A stretch of 64,000 nucleotides of DNA from Flavobacterium saccharophilum. Its GTDB lineage: Bacteria > Bacteroidota > Bacteroidia > Flavobacteriales > Flavobacteriaceae. Positions 1 through 9,447 of the stretch are shown piece after piece. Under the pieces are notes generated by a model. It had not been told where the DNA came from. It saw nothing but the letters and a program-made list of their open reading frames with translations, and made no database searches. Location: positions 248,001 through 312,000 of the forward strand of contig NZ_FRBY01000002.1 of the NCBI RefSeq assembly GCF_900142735.1. Reading direction: 5' to 3'. Each line of letters opens with the position of its first letter. Within the stretch, counting starts at the first letter, position 1. The translations under genes were made by a program, and so were the position numbers.

Positions 1-594
1 AATACATTGGTACTTGCCGATTTAATGGATTTGGCACAGAAACAAAACCCTGGTTTAGAAGCTCAGATCATTAATAAACGTATTGCCGAATTGCAATTAA
101 AACAAGTAAAAGCAGATCGATATCCTGTCGTAAATTTAACTTCAGGCTATAACTTTTCAGAAAGTCAGTCAAGTTTAGGCTTTACCAGTCAGGCTTCATC
201 AAAAGGTTTAAATTATGGTTTTAATGCCACTCTGAATGTATTTGATGGTTTTAATCAACATCGAAATGAAAAAGTAGCAAAACTGGAAATTGAAAATTCT
301 CAAATTGCAATTGAGCAACAAAATATGATTTTGAACACACAATTAAGCACCGCTTTTCAGACCTATTTAACCAACTTAGAATTAATTGATCTTGAAGAAG
401 ATAACGAAGCTATTGCGAGACAAAACTTAGAAATCACATTGGATAAATTCAAAATTGGAACTATAACAACACTTGATTTCAGAACAGCTCAGCTTAATTA
501 TGTTAATGCAAAAGTACGTTACAGTAACGCACAATATGTAGCTAAATTATCTGAAATTGCATTAAAAGAATTAGCTGGAAATATGAATTTTTAA
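1..594 (+). CDS. TolC family outer membrane efflux protein (C-terminal part)
   Basis: The frame is open from the left edge, so the start lies outside the window and only the last 195 or so residues are seen. They resemble the second structural repeat of TolC-type outer membrane channels: a beta-strand stretch with alternating polar residues (SGYNFSESQSSLGF), then long amphipathic helices with the usual FKIGTITTLDFRTAQ segment near the end. Such proteins form the outer membrane exit duct for RND or ABC efflux pumps. The partner pump genes would be to the left. A bestrophin gene follows after 27 bases. Substrate cannot be told. Confidence 0.88.
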   Translation, partial: NTLVLADLMDLAQKQNPGLEAQIINKRIAELQLKQVKADRYPVVNLTSGYNFSESQSSLGFTSQASSKGLNYGFNATLNVFDGFNQHRNEKVAKLEIENSQIAIEQQNMILNTQLSTAFQTYLTNLELIDLEEDNEAIARQNLEITLDKFKIGTITTLDFRTAQLNYVNAKVRYSNAQYVAKLSEIALKELAGNMNF

Positions 595-621
595 GTAAAT
601 TTGTTTCAAAATTTGACTTAA

Positions 622-1485
622 ATGATTGCATACAACACTAAGGAGTGGTTTACTTTTATATTTCGTTTTCATAAATCGGATACTGTTCGAAAATTATTTC
701 CAATAATGATAGCGATCGGAATTTATTCCGGAATTGTAGGATATTTAGAAGTAGGATATTTAGGAATTGACAGTAATAATTACATAAAAAACATTCCATT
801 AATGCATGGAATATTAGGGTTTGTAATTTCGCTTTTATTAGTATTCAGAACCAACACAGCTTACGATCGCTGGTGGGAAGCGAGAAAAATGTGGGGTGCT
901 TTGGTAAACAACAGCCGCAATTTTGCCATAAAACTTTCTGCTATTTTAAAAGACGAGAACGATCGTAAATTTTTCAGGAAGTTTATTCCAAGTTATGCGA
1001 CTATTTTATACAAACATCTCAATAATTCTGAAACAGCAAAACAGCTTTTTGATGATGTAGATTTAGAATTGGATCATCACAAACACAAGCCTAATCAGGT
1101 AAAGCGAATGATGTCGCATAAAATTAATGATTTATACGAAGCTAAAAAAATAACAGGCGACCAGCTTATTATTCTAAATAATGAACTGGTTGCTTTTACT
1201 GATATCTGTGGTGCTTGTGAGCGTATTAAAAATACGCCTATTCCTTACTCTTACAGTGCTTTTATCAAAAAATTCATTTTCTTTTACACCATGACTTTAC
1301 CTTTTGGCTACTCCTTAAGTTTAGGCTATTATGTAGTTCCTGTTGTTGTTTTTATTTTTTACGTTCTGGCAAGTTTAGAACTAATTGCAGAAGAAATTGA
1401 AGATCCTTTTGGCGATGATGAAAATGATTTACCTATTAAAAAGATTTCTGAAAATATCAAGAAACATGTGGAGGAATTAATTTAA
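622..1485 (+). CDS. Bestrophin family anion channel
   Basis: 287 residues with the bacterial bestrophin (UPF0187) signature: an N-terminal hydrophobic hairpin, then RTNTAYDRWWEARKMWG around residues 75-90, and a late hydrophobic pair (residues 205-250) followed by the acidic EEIEDPFGDDEND segment that resembles the bestrophin calcium-clasp region. The family forms pentameric anion channels in the inner membrane; chloride or bicarbonate are the usual ions. Prokaryotic homologues differ in selectivity, so the ion is not inferable. It starts 27 bases after the TolC-type gene, so the two may be cotranscribed. A second bestrophin lies at 30747-31640. Confidence 0.9.
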   Translation: MIAYNTKEWFTFIFRFHKSDTVRKLFPIMIAIGIYSGIVGYLEVGYLGIDSNNYIKNIPLMHGILGFVISLLLVFRTNTAYDRWWEARKMWGALVNNSRNFAIKLSAILKDENDRKFFRKFIPSYATILYKHLNNSETAKQLFDDVDLELDHHKHKPNQVKRMMSHKINDLYEAKKITGDQLIILNNELVAFTDICGACERIKNTPIPYSYSAFIKKFIFFYTMTLPFGYSLSLGYYVVPVVVFIFYVLASLELIAEEIEDPFGDDENDLPIKKISENIKKHVEELI

Positions 1486-1673
1486 AAAAAAACCTAAACA
1501 ACTACAAAACAACCACTTAATCGCTAATATAATACTTTCAACGGGAATATTTTGAAATATTCTCAATAAGAAGTAAAATTTGTAATGATATTTTTAGATA
1601 CAGTTTGACAGTCATCATTTTCAAGCTGTATTTAAATAATGTTTTATCTTACTAATTTTAATTTCTTATTAAA

Positions 1674-2669
1674 ATGAAAAAAATTATCGTAATGCTGATT
1701 TTAGCTTTTATGATTGTCAATTGTACTAACGAGCCTTTAAGTACAGACATTCAAACTGATGCTAAAGAAACGAAAAGTTCATCTCTAACTGCCAAAGGAA
1801 CTTATTCAGAATGTGATCCCATTTCAATTAACATCATGGCCGGCCAATTTACGAATGCCGGTAAAATTTTAGTTGAAAATGATGCAACAAATCTTTATGT
1901 AACCTACAATGCGCTTGAAAATTGGTTTTTTAGTGAAATGCATTTATATGTTGGCTCTTTCGCCAATGTGCCTGCAAAAAATGGAAACCCGATTCCTGGA
2001 CAATTTCCTTATAAAAAATCTTTTAATCCATTAGTTCAAACCTACACTTTTACAATCCCGCTTTCCAGCATAATTCTCGATGCTAATAAGTGCTTTTACA
2101 TTGCTGCTCACTCCAGTATGAAAAATATTATTAATGGAACGGTTGTAAGAACTGAAACGGGTTGGGCTGGAGATATTAAATTTCCAGGAAAAAACTGGGC
2201 AACTTATTTTAATTACTGCCTTAGAACCTGTACGAATGAGGATCCCCCGGGAGAGACTACTTGCGATACTGCTTATATGTTTGGAAATAACACCTTTAAC
2301 GGTCTTGGATTATCCGAAAAATGGGGTTGGGTAACTTTTTACAGCAATGTTGTAAATGGTTCTTATACATACAATTTATATGCAGGAGCAGGACAAAATG
2401 ATATTAGTAAAGGATATTTAGCAGGCACTGTTACCGTTAACGTTCAGGGAAGCAACATCAGTATTACGATCAATGCAACGCATCCAGGAACAGTATTTAC
2501 AGAAACTCATGTTTACTTATCTGATGCTATTCCGACAACTGCAGCTCCCGGTCAATACGGAAATCAACACTCACTAAACAATACTACGTCTGATACTTAC
2601 AATCTAACTTATAGTGGAGATGGTAGTTTCTGGTTAATAGTACATGCGGGGGTTTGTACAACTGAATAA
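1674..2669 (+). CDS. Two-domain secreted lipoprotein, function unknown
   Basis: 331 residues. The N-terminus is a lipoprotein signal (MKKIIVMLILAFMIVNC) with Cys17 as likely lipid anchor. I do not recognise the family. The mature part appears to hold two related domains of about 120-140 residues. Each has a WGW/ENWFF-type strand, an EMHLYVG or ETHVYLS strand and a P-x-PGQ(F/Y) turn, around residues 75-120 and 210-300. Paired cysteines occur near residues 185-197. The pattern suggests a beta-rich surface-exposed protein from an internal duplication. It stands alone, with a 188-base upstream gap and a terminator after it. Confidence 0.7.
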   Translation: MKKIIVMLILAFMIVNCTNEPLSTDIQTDAKETKSSSLTAKGTYSECDPISINIMAGQFTNAGKILVENDATNLYVTYNALENWFFSEMHLYVGSFANVPAKNGNPIPGQFPYKKSFNPLVQTYTFTIPLSSIILDANKCFYIAAHSSMKNIINGTVVRTETGWAGDIKFPGKNWATYFNYCLRTCTNEDPPGETTCDTAYMFGNNTFNGLGLSEKWGWVTFYSNVVNGSYTYNLYAGAGQNDISKGYLAGTVTVNVQGSNISITINATHPGTVFTETHVYLSDAIPTTAAPGQYGNQHSLNNTTSDTYNLTYSGDGSFWLIVHAGVCTTE

Positions 2670-2694
2670 ATTATATTTTTTTAAGAAAGAGAAA

Positions 2695-2727
2695 AAGAAG
2701 AGAACTTAGGTTCTCTTCTTTTTTATC
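2695..2727 (+). terminator. Rho-independent terminator after the lipoprotein gene
   Basis: An 11-bp perfect stem (2695-2705 with 2710-2720, AAGAAGAGAAC and its complement) with a TTAG loop is followed by a T-run. It lies 26 bases after the lipoprotein stop. Confidence 0.85.
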
Positions 2728-2822
2728 CTTTCAGAATGAAATCAATTGAAAACCAATGTTTTAAAACATATTTCATTTAAATAGTTAGATTTCTTTCTGG
2801 TATTTTTTCCTATATTAGTAAA

Positions 2823-5006
2823 ATGTTAAAGGCACACTTATTAATAGTATTATTTCTATTTGCAAATTTAGGATTTAGTCAGTCTGAATGCTATAATTCA
2901 GATTTTTCAGCTGGAACTTTTTCAGGATGGGAAGGCTTTACCGGTTTGTATCATACTCCTAACGCACGAAAAGGCATTGTAGATAACAGACATAAAATCA
3001 TAACTATTTCGAGCTTTGATCCCAGAACCTGTTATCAGTTATCCACAATACCGCCCGGTGAAAACTTTTCAGTAAGACTGGGAAATGAATTAGGCGGCAG
3101 TGAAGCGGAAATGCTGGTTTATACAATGGACGTCACACCAGAAAATAGCATTTTTTTATACAAATATGCTATTGTAATTGAAGATCCAGGTCATATACCT
3201 GAGGAACAGCCTGAGTTCAGTGTGCAAATAACAGATGCTGCCGGAAAAACAATTGATCCTTTATGTGGTGCTTACAAAGTTTATGCAGGTCAGGCAGATC
3301 AGGATTTTAATACCTGTATTTATGATAATCCTTTAACTTACAAAAAGAGTACAGTACGGTGGACAAAATGGAACACAGTTGGTATCAATTTGTCTGCTTA
3401 TATAGGAACAACCGTTAAAATTGAATTCACTACAAAAGATTGTGCTTTTATACAGCATTTTGGGTATGCCTATATTTCTGCTAAATGTGCTAAATTAAAA
3501 GCTGATTTAAAATTATGTGGTAATGATACTACTTTTGAATTAAGTGCACCTTACGGGTTTAGTAAGTACCTTTGGACTTATAAGGGTCAGCTAGTTGGCC
3601 TGGCGGAAAGAACAACAACTCTATCTTTGACAGCTTATCCTGAAGGTGCCATTTTTGAATGTACTATGACTGCTTTTAGTAATTCGAATGTCTGTGAATC
3701 AAAAATACAGATTGCGCTGACCAAACCCGCAAAAATTACACCTTTGTTTGAAACAACCAGTTCCTGCATTACCGAACAGAGCGCTTTTAATCCCGTAATT
3801 TTTAAAAACCAAACCGTAGGTAATTACCCTGATTTAAAATGGAACTGGGATTTTGGAGACGGAACAACTTCAAATGAAAAAGATCCAAAACATGTTTTTA
3901 TTTCTTCGGGAAATTATAGCGTAAAACTAACGGCCGAAACCGAAAGTGGTTGTTCATTTAATATAATTAAAGATGTTTTCATTGACAATAATCTCATTTC
4001 AGAGCCTGTTTTAAATCCTAATCAGACATTTTGTAATCAAAATGCGACTATTGGTGCTATAAATGCAAATAATCAAAATCTGAAATGGTTTAGTTCGTTA
4101 GCCTCTCCTATTGAATTGCCAGATACAACAGCTTTAGTTGATAAAACTACCTACTATGCTTCGATAAGTAATGGCTGCTTAGGAAAACGACTTGCTTTTG
4201 TTGCCTCCGTTTTAAATATTCCTCCTCCCACCGGCACTGATACACAGTATTTTTGCGCGATTGACAAACCAAAACTTGCGAATTTAGCTGCAAAAGGTAA
4301 TGGAATAAAATGGTTTAAAAACCTAACAGATTTGAATGCTTTAAATTCTTCGACAACATTAAATAATACTACCTATTATGCCTCGCAAACCGATTTAAAA
4401 ACTGGCTGTGAGAGTAAAGATCGTCTTAAAGTTAATGTCGTTTTGCAGGATCCGGTAAATACTTTAACTACAGGTTATAAGAAGGAATTGTGTTTAGATG
4501 ACGAATTAATCATTCGGTCTTTGAGAGATGAAAACGCAGAAATGATTTTTTATGATTCAGAAAATGCTATTACTCCCCTTTCGGATAGTACTCCTATTCG
4601 TAGCGGAGCTACTTATTATGCTGCCACATTTGACCCTGAAACTAATTGCGAAAGTATAAAAAGAGCCCCTGTATCGGTTTCAACAATTAAATGTGAATTG
4701 GTTGTATATAATTCTATCACAATCGATGGAAATAATATGAACAATTACTTTGTAATAAAAAATATCGAATTTTTTCCTGAAAATACCGTTGAAATTTACA
4801 ATCGTTTTGGCCAATTAGTTTATAAAACAGCTAAATATGGTATAAATGAAAATTATTTTTATGGAGAAGCAAATGCCGGAGAAGTATTTCAAAAGAGTAA
4901 AAAACTACCAACGGGTTCCTATTTTTATATCATAAACTTTAAGAAGACTGTTTCATCAGAAAATAATTTGCGAAAAGGTTTTCTTTATATCAGCAACAAT
5001 GAATAG
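2823..5006 (+). CDS. PKD-domain protein with T9SS type B (gliding-type) C-terminal domain
   Basis: 727 residues with a Sec signal peptide (cleavage near GFSQS). The middle has a PKD domain around residues 320-395 (core WNWDFGDGTTS, later HVFISSGNYSVKL). Ig-like or repeat segments follow, each with a TYYAS strand motif. The C-terminus (about residues 635-727) matches the gliding motility-associated sorting domain (CHU_C type), with VEIYNRFGQLVYKT and a late GSYFYIINF strand. Proteins of this kind are exported by the type IX system and shown on the surface as adhesins or enzymes. No catalytic domain is evident. The stop overlaps the next gene by 8 bases, the usual pairing with PorP/SprF. Confidence 0.9.
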   Translation: MLKAHLLIVLFLFANLGFSQSECYNSDFSAGTFSGWEGFTGLYHTPNARKGIVDNRHKIITISSFDPRTCYQLSTIPPGENFSVRLGNELGGSEAEMLVYTMDVTPENSIFLYKYAIVIEDPGHIPEEQPEFSVQITDAAGKTIDPLCGAYKVYAGQADQDFNTCIYDNPLTYKKSTVRWTKWNTVGINLSAYIGTTVKIEFTTKDCAFIQHFGYAYISAKCAKLKADLKLCGNDTTFELSAPYGFSKYLWTYKGQLVGLAERTTTLSLTAYPEGAIFECTMTAFSNSNVCESKIQIALTKPAKITPLFETTSSCITEQSAFNPVIFKNQTVGNYPDLKWNWDFGDGTTSNEKDPKHVFISSGNYSVKLTAETESGCSFNIIKDVFIDNNLISEPVLNPNQTFCNQNATIGAINANNQNLKWFSSLASPIELPDTTALVDKTTYYASISNGCLGKRLAFVASVLNIPPPTGTDTQYFCAIDKPKLANLAAKGNGIKWFKNLTDLNALNSSTTLNNTTYYASQTDLKTGCESKDRLKVNVVLQDPVNTLTTGYKKELCLDDELIIRSLRDENAEMIFYDSENAITPLSDSTPIRSGATYYAATFDPETNCESIKRAPVSVSTIKCELVVYNSITIDGNNMNNYFVIKNIEFFPENTVEIYNRFGQLVYKTAKYGINENYFYGEANAGEVFQKSKKLPTGSYFYIINFKKTVSSENNLRKGFLYISNNE

Positions 5007-5928
5007 CGCTTTAAAAAAAATACTCGTTTTTGTTGCAGTCTTACTTTTACCTTATGTTGTTATATCACAAAACGATGCTAAATTATCGATCTTCAATTAT
5101 AATCCATTGATTTACAACCCTGCTTATGCAGGTGCAGCTGATGGACTTAATATAGCCGGTATTTATTCCACACAATGGTATGGGTTTGATGGTGCACCAA
5201 AAACACAATATTTGTCAGCAGATACCAAATTACCTTATCAAAAAATAGGACTTGGATTAAGTTTGTACCATGATGTCATTGGACCGGCGAGAGAATATAA
5301 TATTGAGGGAAATTTTGCCTATTATCTCGATTTAAACTATAAATACAAATTAGCATTAGGACTAAAATCCGGGTTGAACTCCTATAAAGTCGATATCAAC
5401 CAATTGGAGGTTTATCAACCTGGCGAAGATGTTTTTAATTCTGGTTTTGCAAACCAGTTATCACTAGTCATGGGATTGGGTGTAAACCTTTATTCAGATA
5501 AATTTTTCATTGGTATTTCAATACCAAATGTATTGGCGTCGAAGTATTATAATGCAGATAATTCAACCGTTCTTTCAAAAAGAAAAAGCAATTATTATCT
5601 AAACACAGGTTATAGATTTGAATTGAGACGTGATGTTAGTTTAACACCAGCAGCATTGATTCGGGTTACTGAAGGAGCACCGGTAAGCGTCCTTACCTCC
5701 TTAAATTTAAATTGGTATGAAAAATACATCGCAAGTTTAAATTTTGATTATAACTCCAGCGTCGGATTACTTTTTGGTGTTCGTTTATTTGACAATTTTA
5801 AAGTTGGTTATTCTTATGATCAATCCATAACCAAATTTAGTCGTTACAATAATGGCACTCACACCTTCCTTCTAACCTATACTCTATTGAACGAAAACAG
5901 TGAAAAATGCAGCTGCAAAATTTATTAA
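4999..5928 (+). CDS. PorP/SprF family type IX secretion-associated outer membrane protein
   Basis: 309 residues with a signal peptide and the diagnostic PorP/SprF start of the mature protein: NPLIYNPAYAGAADG followed by QWYGFDGAPKTQ. The rest is a run of amphipathic strands typical of an outer membrane barrel (for example VSVLTSLNLNWYEKYIASL). In Flavobacterium, SprF-like proteins are needed for export or attachment of the type B T9SS substrate encoded just upstream, as with SprB/SprF. The 8-base overlap with the preceding gene supports translational coupling and a dedicated pair. Confidence 0.93.
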   Translation: MNSALKKILVFVAVLLLPYVVISQNDAKLSIFNYNPLIYNPAYAGAADGLNIAGIYSTQWYGFDGAPKTQYLSADTKLPYQKIGLGLSLYHDVIGPAREYNIEGNFAYYLDLNYKYKLALGLKSGLNSYKVDINQLEVYQPGEDVFNSGFANQLSLVMGLGVNLYSDKFFIGISIPNVLASKYYNADNSTVLSKRKSNYYLNTGYRFELRRDVSLTPAALIRVTEGAPVSVLTSLNLNWYEKYIASLNFDYNSSVGLLFGVRLFDNFKVGYSYDQSITKFSRYNNGTHTFLLTYTLLNENSEKCSCKIY

Positions 5929-6158
5929 TTTTATACATGTTTGATGAAAGATTATTATCTGTAAAGTCTGAAAAACTCAATTGTTTACCACCGATAACAT
6001 CATAAAAAATAAAATTCACTTCTGCATTTATCTTTTTATGAATAATTAATAAAATAATCTTTTCTAAAACACAGTACGCTGCAAAAACTGGTTTACAATA
6101 AATTAAAAACCCATCAAAAAAACCAAATAAATTGTTTCCAACTCCAACTCGCAATCCT

Positions 6159-6166
6159 TATATTTG
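6159..6166 (+). promoter_or_regulatory. Candidate -7 box of the pheT promoter
   Basis: TATATTTG fits the Bacteroidetes -7 consensus TAnnTTTG and lies 27 bases before the pheT ATG at 6194. It overlaps the upstream in-frame TTG (6164), which argues against that codon as the start. A TTG at 6132 is further upstream than the usual -33 spacing. Confidence 0.5.
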
Positions 6167-6193
6167 TATCCTCATATAAGAATAAAATATAAC

Positions 6194-8614
6194 ATGAAAA
6201 TATCTTACAACTGGTTAAAACAATTTATTAAAACAGACTGGACATCTGAACAAACTTCAGAATTGCTGACAGATTTAGGTCTGGAAGTCGAAGTTGTCGA
6301 AAAATACCAGTCAATAAAAGGTGGTTTAGAAGGAGTTGTTGTAGGACACGTACTTACTTGCGAAAAACACCCTGATGCCGACAGATTAAAAGTTACAACT
6401 GTAAATATTGGTTTAGAAGCTCCTGTGCAAATCGTTTGTGGAGCTGCTAATGTTGCTGCGGGACAAAAAGTTCCTGTTGCAACTATCGGAACAGTTTTAT
6501 ATGATAAAGAAGGAACCGAATTCACTATTAAAAAAGGAAAAATTCGCGGACAGGAAAGTCACGGAATGATTTGTGCCGAAGATGAATTAGGTTTAGGTAC
6601 TAGTCATGAAGGAATTATGGTTCTTGATGATGCTTTAAAACCAGGAACACCAGCTTCTGTAGTTTTCAAGATTGCAAATGATGAAGTATTCGAGATTGGA
6701 TTAACGCCAAACCGTGCTGACGCGATGAGCCATTATGGAACTGCGCGTGATTTAAGAGCCGGAATGTTGCAGCGTGGTGTAAATATCGAATTGATCACAC
6801 CATCTGTAAGCAACTTCAGAGTTGACATGCGTACCTTAAAAATCGATGTTAATGTAGAAGAACCTCAATTAGCACCAAGATATTGCGGGGTAACTATTTC
6901 AGGAATTACGGTTCAGGAATCTCCTTCGTGGTTACAAGATCGTTTAAAAGCTATTGGATTAACTCCAAAAAATAATATTGTAGATGTCACTAATTATGTT
7001 TTACATGAATTGGGACAGCCTTTACACGCGTTTGACGCAGCAAAAATCAACGGAAAAATAATTGTAAAAACCCTTCCTGAGGGAACTAAATTTACCACTT
7101 TAGATGATGTTGAAAGAACATTGCACAAAGAAGATTTAATGATTTGCGACGAAAAAGGTCCGTTATGTATTGCGGGTGTTTTTGGAGGAAAAAAATCAGG
7201 AGTTTCAGACGGTACAACTTCTATATTCTTAGAAAGTGCTTATTTTGATGCTGTAAGTATTCGTAAAACGGCAAAAAGACACGGATTAAACACAGATGCT
7301 TCTTTTAGATTTGAAAGAGGAATTGACCCAACAATTACAGAATATGCTTTAAAACGTGCAGCCATTTTAATTTTGGAAGTTGCAGGTGGTAAACTGACTT
7401 CTGATGTAGTGGAAGTTTATCCTAAAAAAATAGAAGATTTCTCTGTTTTATTGAATTTCAGTCATGTTTACAAAATTATTGGACAGGAAATTCCAAAAGA
7501 TACCATCAAGAAAATACTGGTTTCTTTAGATATCAAAGTAAACAGTGTTTCTGATTCTGGTTTAGGATTGACAATTCCGGCTTATCGTGTGGATGTGCAG
7601 CGTGAAATTGACGTAATTGAAGAAATCTTAAGAGTTTATGGGTACAACAACATTAATTTCTCTAAGAAATTCAATGCAACTGTTGCCAACTCACCAAGAA
7701 CGGAAGATTATAAAGTACAAAATGTAATTGCTTCTCAATTGAATTCACAAGGTTTCCATGAAATGATGGCGAATTCATTGACTACTGCAGCATATGCGAA
7801 ATTGTCAACTTCGCTAAAAGAAGAACACAATGTAACCATGCTGAATCCGTTGAGCAGTGACTTATCTACAATGCGTCAATCGTTATTGTTTTCAGGACTG
7901 GAAGCTATTTCATACAATATCAACAGAAGAAATTCTGATTTAAAATTATTTGAATTCGGAAAAACATATCACAAGTACCTTAACGGTTATGAGGAACACA
8001 AGCATCTTTCATTATTGGTTTCAGGAAACAGAAATAAAGAAAGCTGGACAAATCCTCAAAAAACTACCGATTTCTTTTTAATGAAAGGATATGTAAAAGG
8101 AATTTTAGCACGTTTAGGAATTGATAAAATTTCGAATGCTCCGGTTCAAACTGATATCTTTTCAGAAGGAACTGCGATTTGCTACAACAATGATACTTTA
8201 GTTGAAATGGGTGTAGTTAAGAAATCAATTTTAAAGCATTTCGGAATCAAACAAGATGTTTATTATGCAGATTTCAATTGGGATTTAATCCTAAAAATTA
8301 TCACTGGTAAAATCAAATATTCTGAAATTCCTAAATATCCTGAAGTTCGTAGAGATTTAGCTTTGCTAATTGACCAAAGTACAACCTATGAAAGTATCTT
8401 TAATTTGGCTAAACAAACTGAGAAAGCGCTTTTAAAAGATATTAATTTATTTGATGTTTATGAAGGTAAAAATCTTCCGGAAGGCAAAAAATCATACGCC
8501 TTGAGTTTTACCATTCAGGATAATACAAAGACCCTTACAGACAGTCAGATTGATAAAATAATGTCAAAACTACAACAAACTTTTGAAACTGAACTTGGAG
8601 CAGTTTTGAGATAG
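6194..8614 (+). CDS. pheT: Phenylalanine--tRNA ligase beta subunit
   Basis: 806 residues, full length for the bacterial PheT. It couples phenylalanine to tRNA-Phe as the beta half of an alpha2beta2 enzyme in the cytosol. The domains run in the expected order. An N-terminal helix (MKISYNWLKQF) leads into the OB-fold tRNA-binding domain (residues 40-150, with CEKHPDADRLKV). Next come the B3/B4 editing and B5 regions (FRFERGIDPT near residue 370), the catalytic-like core, and the C-terminal ferredoxin-fold anticodon-binding domain (PEVRRDLALL). An upstream TTG would add ten residues but lies inside the promoter box, so the ATG at 6194 is chosen. No pheS is in the window. Confidence 0.98.
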   Translation: MKISYNWLKQFIKTDWTSEQTSELLTDLGLEVEVVEKYQSIKGGLEGVVVGHVLTCEKHPDADRLKVTTVNIGLEAPVQIVCGAANVAAGQKVPVATIGTVLYDKEGTEFTIKKGKIRGQESHGMICAEDELGLGTSHEGIMVLDDALKPGTPASVVFKIANDEVFEIGLTPNRADAMSHYGTARDLRAGMLQRGVNIELITPSVSNFRVDMRTLKIDVNVEEPQLAPRYCGVTISGITVQESPSWLQDRLKAIGLTPKNNIVDVTNYVLHELGQPLHAFDAAKINGKIIVKTLPEGTKFTTLDDVERTLHKEDLMICDEKGPLCIAGVFGGKKSGVSDGTTSIFLESAYFDAVSIRKTAKRHGLNTDASFRFERGIDPTITEYALKRAAILILEVAGGKLTSDVVEVYPKKIEDFSVLLNFSHVYKIIGQEIPKDTIKKILVSLDIKVNSVSDSGLGLTIPAYRVDVQREIDVIEEILRVYGYNNINFSKKFNATVANSPRTEDYKVQNVIASQLNSQGFHEMMANSLTTAAYAKLSTSLKEEHNVTMLNPLSSDLSTMRQSLLFSGLEAISYNINRRNSDLKLFEFGKTYHKYLNGYEEHKHLSLLVSGNRNKESWTNPQKTTDFFLMKGYVKGILARLGIDKISNAPVQTDIFSEGTAICYNNDTLVEMGVVKKSILKHFGIKQDVYYADFNWDLILKIITGKIKYSEIPKYPEVRRDLALLIDQSTTYESIFNLAKQTEKALLKDINLFDVYEGKNLPEGKKSYALSFTIQDNTKTLTDSQIDKIMSKLQQTFETELGAVLR

Positions 8615-8636
8615 AAAATATGTCTTTATAAATAAG

Positions 8637-8680
8637 AAATCCCAATTCTACTAAATTTAGAATTGGGATTTTTTTTTATT
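8637..8680 (+). terminator. Bidirectional terminator between pheT and apt
   Basis: A 13-bp perfect stem (8637-8649 with 8659-8671) is followed on the + strand by a run of T and preceded by an A-rich stretch. It can end both pheT (+) and the convergent apt (-). Confidence 0.85.
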
Positions 8681-8697
8681 CTTCTCTCTTCCGAAAA

Positions 8698-9210
8698 TTA
8701 ATATGTAATAGCCGAAAATATAGGATAGTTTCTAATTTTTTCTTTACCATTTAAAAAACTTAACTCCATTAAAAAATTACACTGAATAATTTCACCGCCT
8801 AATTTTTCAACTAGTTCACAAACTGCTTTTGCTGTTCCGCCAGTAGCCAAAACATCATCATGAATTAAGACGCGATCTCCCTTCTTAATAGCATCTGTAT
8901 GCATCTCCAGTCTATCTAAACCGTATTCGAGTTCATATGAGGCTGAAATCGTTTCAAATGGCAACTTCTTAGGCTTTCTAACGGGAACAAAACCTGCATT
9001 CAATTCTTCTGCCAATAATATACCGAAGAAAAAACCACGACTCTCCGCTCCTACCACCTTATCAATTTTTTGCCCTTCTAAAGATTCTACTAAAATTTTG
9101 AGGCATTCTTTCCTTGCAATTGGATCATTTAATAGCGGAGTGATATCTTTAAACAAAATTCCTTCTTTAGGAAAGTCCTGAATATCACGTATATAATTTT
9201 CAATCTTCAT
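8698..9210 (-). CDS. apt: Adenine phosphoribosyltransferase
   Basis: 170 residues, the normal length. The enzyme makes AMP from adenine and PRPP in purine salvage. Visible motifs are FPKEGILFKDITPLL near the N-terminus, GAESRGFFFG (residues 54-63) and the PRPP-binding loop VLIHDDVLATGGTAKA (residues 114-129). A -7-like box on the minus strand (TAGCTTTG, at 9289-9296) would give a leader of about 70 bases. It is divergent from the tRNA-Arg gene. Confidence 0.97.
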   Translation of the reverse strand: MKIENYIRDIQDFPKEGILFKDITPLLNDPIARKECLKILVESLEGQKIDKVVGAESRGFFFGILLAEELNAGFVPVRKPKKLPFETISASYELEYGLDRLEMHTDAIKKGDRVLIHDDVLATGGTAKAVCELVEKLGGEIIQCNFLMELSFLNGKEKIRNYPIFSAITY

Positions 9211-9238
9211 TTTTTTTTATTTTTATGTTATTTTATGC

Positions 9239-9268
9239 TTGCATATCTCGCATTTATACCTATCTTTG
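9239..9268 (+). promoter_or_regulatory. Promoter of tRNA-Arg
   Basis: TTG at 9239-9241, a 19-base spacer and TATCTTTG at 9261-9268 match the Bacteroidetes TTG/TAnnTTTG promoter well. The tRNA begins 57 bases after the -7 box. Confidence 0.65.
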
Positions 9269-9324
9269 CACCCGCAATAAGCAATCAACAAAGCTACGAA
9301 AAAATAGCTAATTGATAACAAAAA

Positions 9325-9398
9325 GGCCTCGTGGCGCAACTGAATAGCGCACTTGATTACGGCTCAAGAGGTTACTGGTTTGAATCCAGTCGAGGTCA
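9325..9398 (+). tRNA. tRNA-Arg (anticodon ACG)
   Basis: A full cloverleaf can be drawn. The acceptor stem is 9325-9331 with 9391-9397 (one G-T pair), and the D stem is GCGC with GCGC. The anticodon stem is CTTGA with TCAAG around the loop TTACGGC (anticodon ACG, read as ICG). The variable loop has 5 bases, the T stem is ACTGG with CCAGT around TTTGAAT, and the discriminator is A. CCA is not encoded. A terminator hairpin follows 11 bases later. The 3' end plus hairpin is copied at 15364-15421, so this gene is a likely integration site. Confidence 0.95.
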
Positions 9399-9409
9399 CT
9401 ACAAAGCCA

Positions 9410-9447
9410 AACGGCGTCAATTAAAGACAATTGACGCCGTTTTTTAT
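9410..9447 (+). terminator. Terminator of tRNA-Arg (member of a repeated hairpin family)
   Basis: A 13-bp perfect stem (9410-9422 with 9429-9441) with loop AAAGAC is followed by a T-run. Related hairpins sharing the GGCGYCAATT core occur at 15381, 41581 and 47671. Confidence 0.85.

Noticed and set aside
5837..6154. Minus-strand open frame opposite the PorP/SprF end and the pheT leader
   Set aside because: It overlaps a strongly supported gene and a promoter, with low-complexity composition typical of an AT-rich antisense frame.
6164..6193. Upstream TTG as pheT start
   Set aside because: It lies inside the -7 box, and the standard PheT N-terminus begins at 6194.
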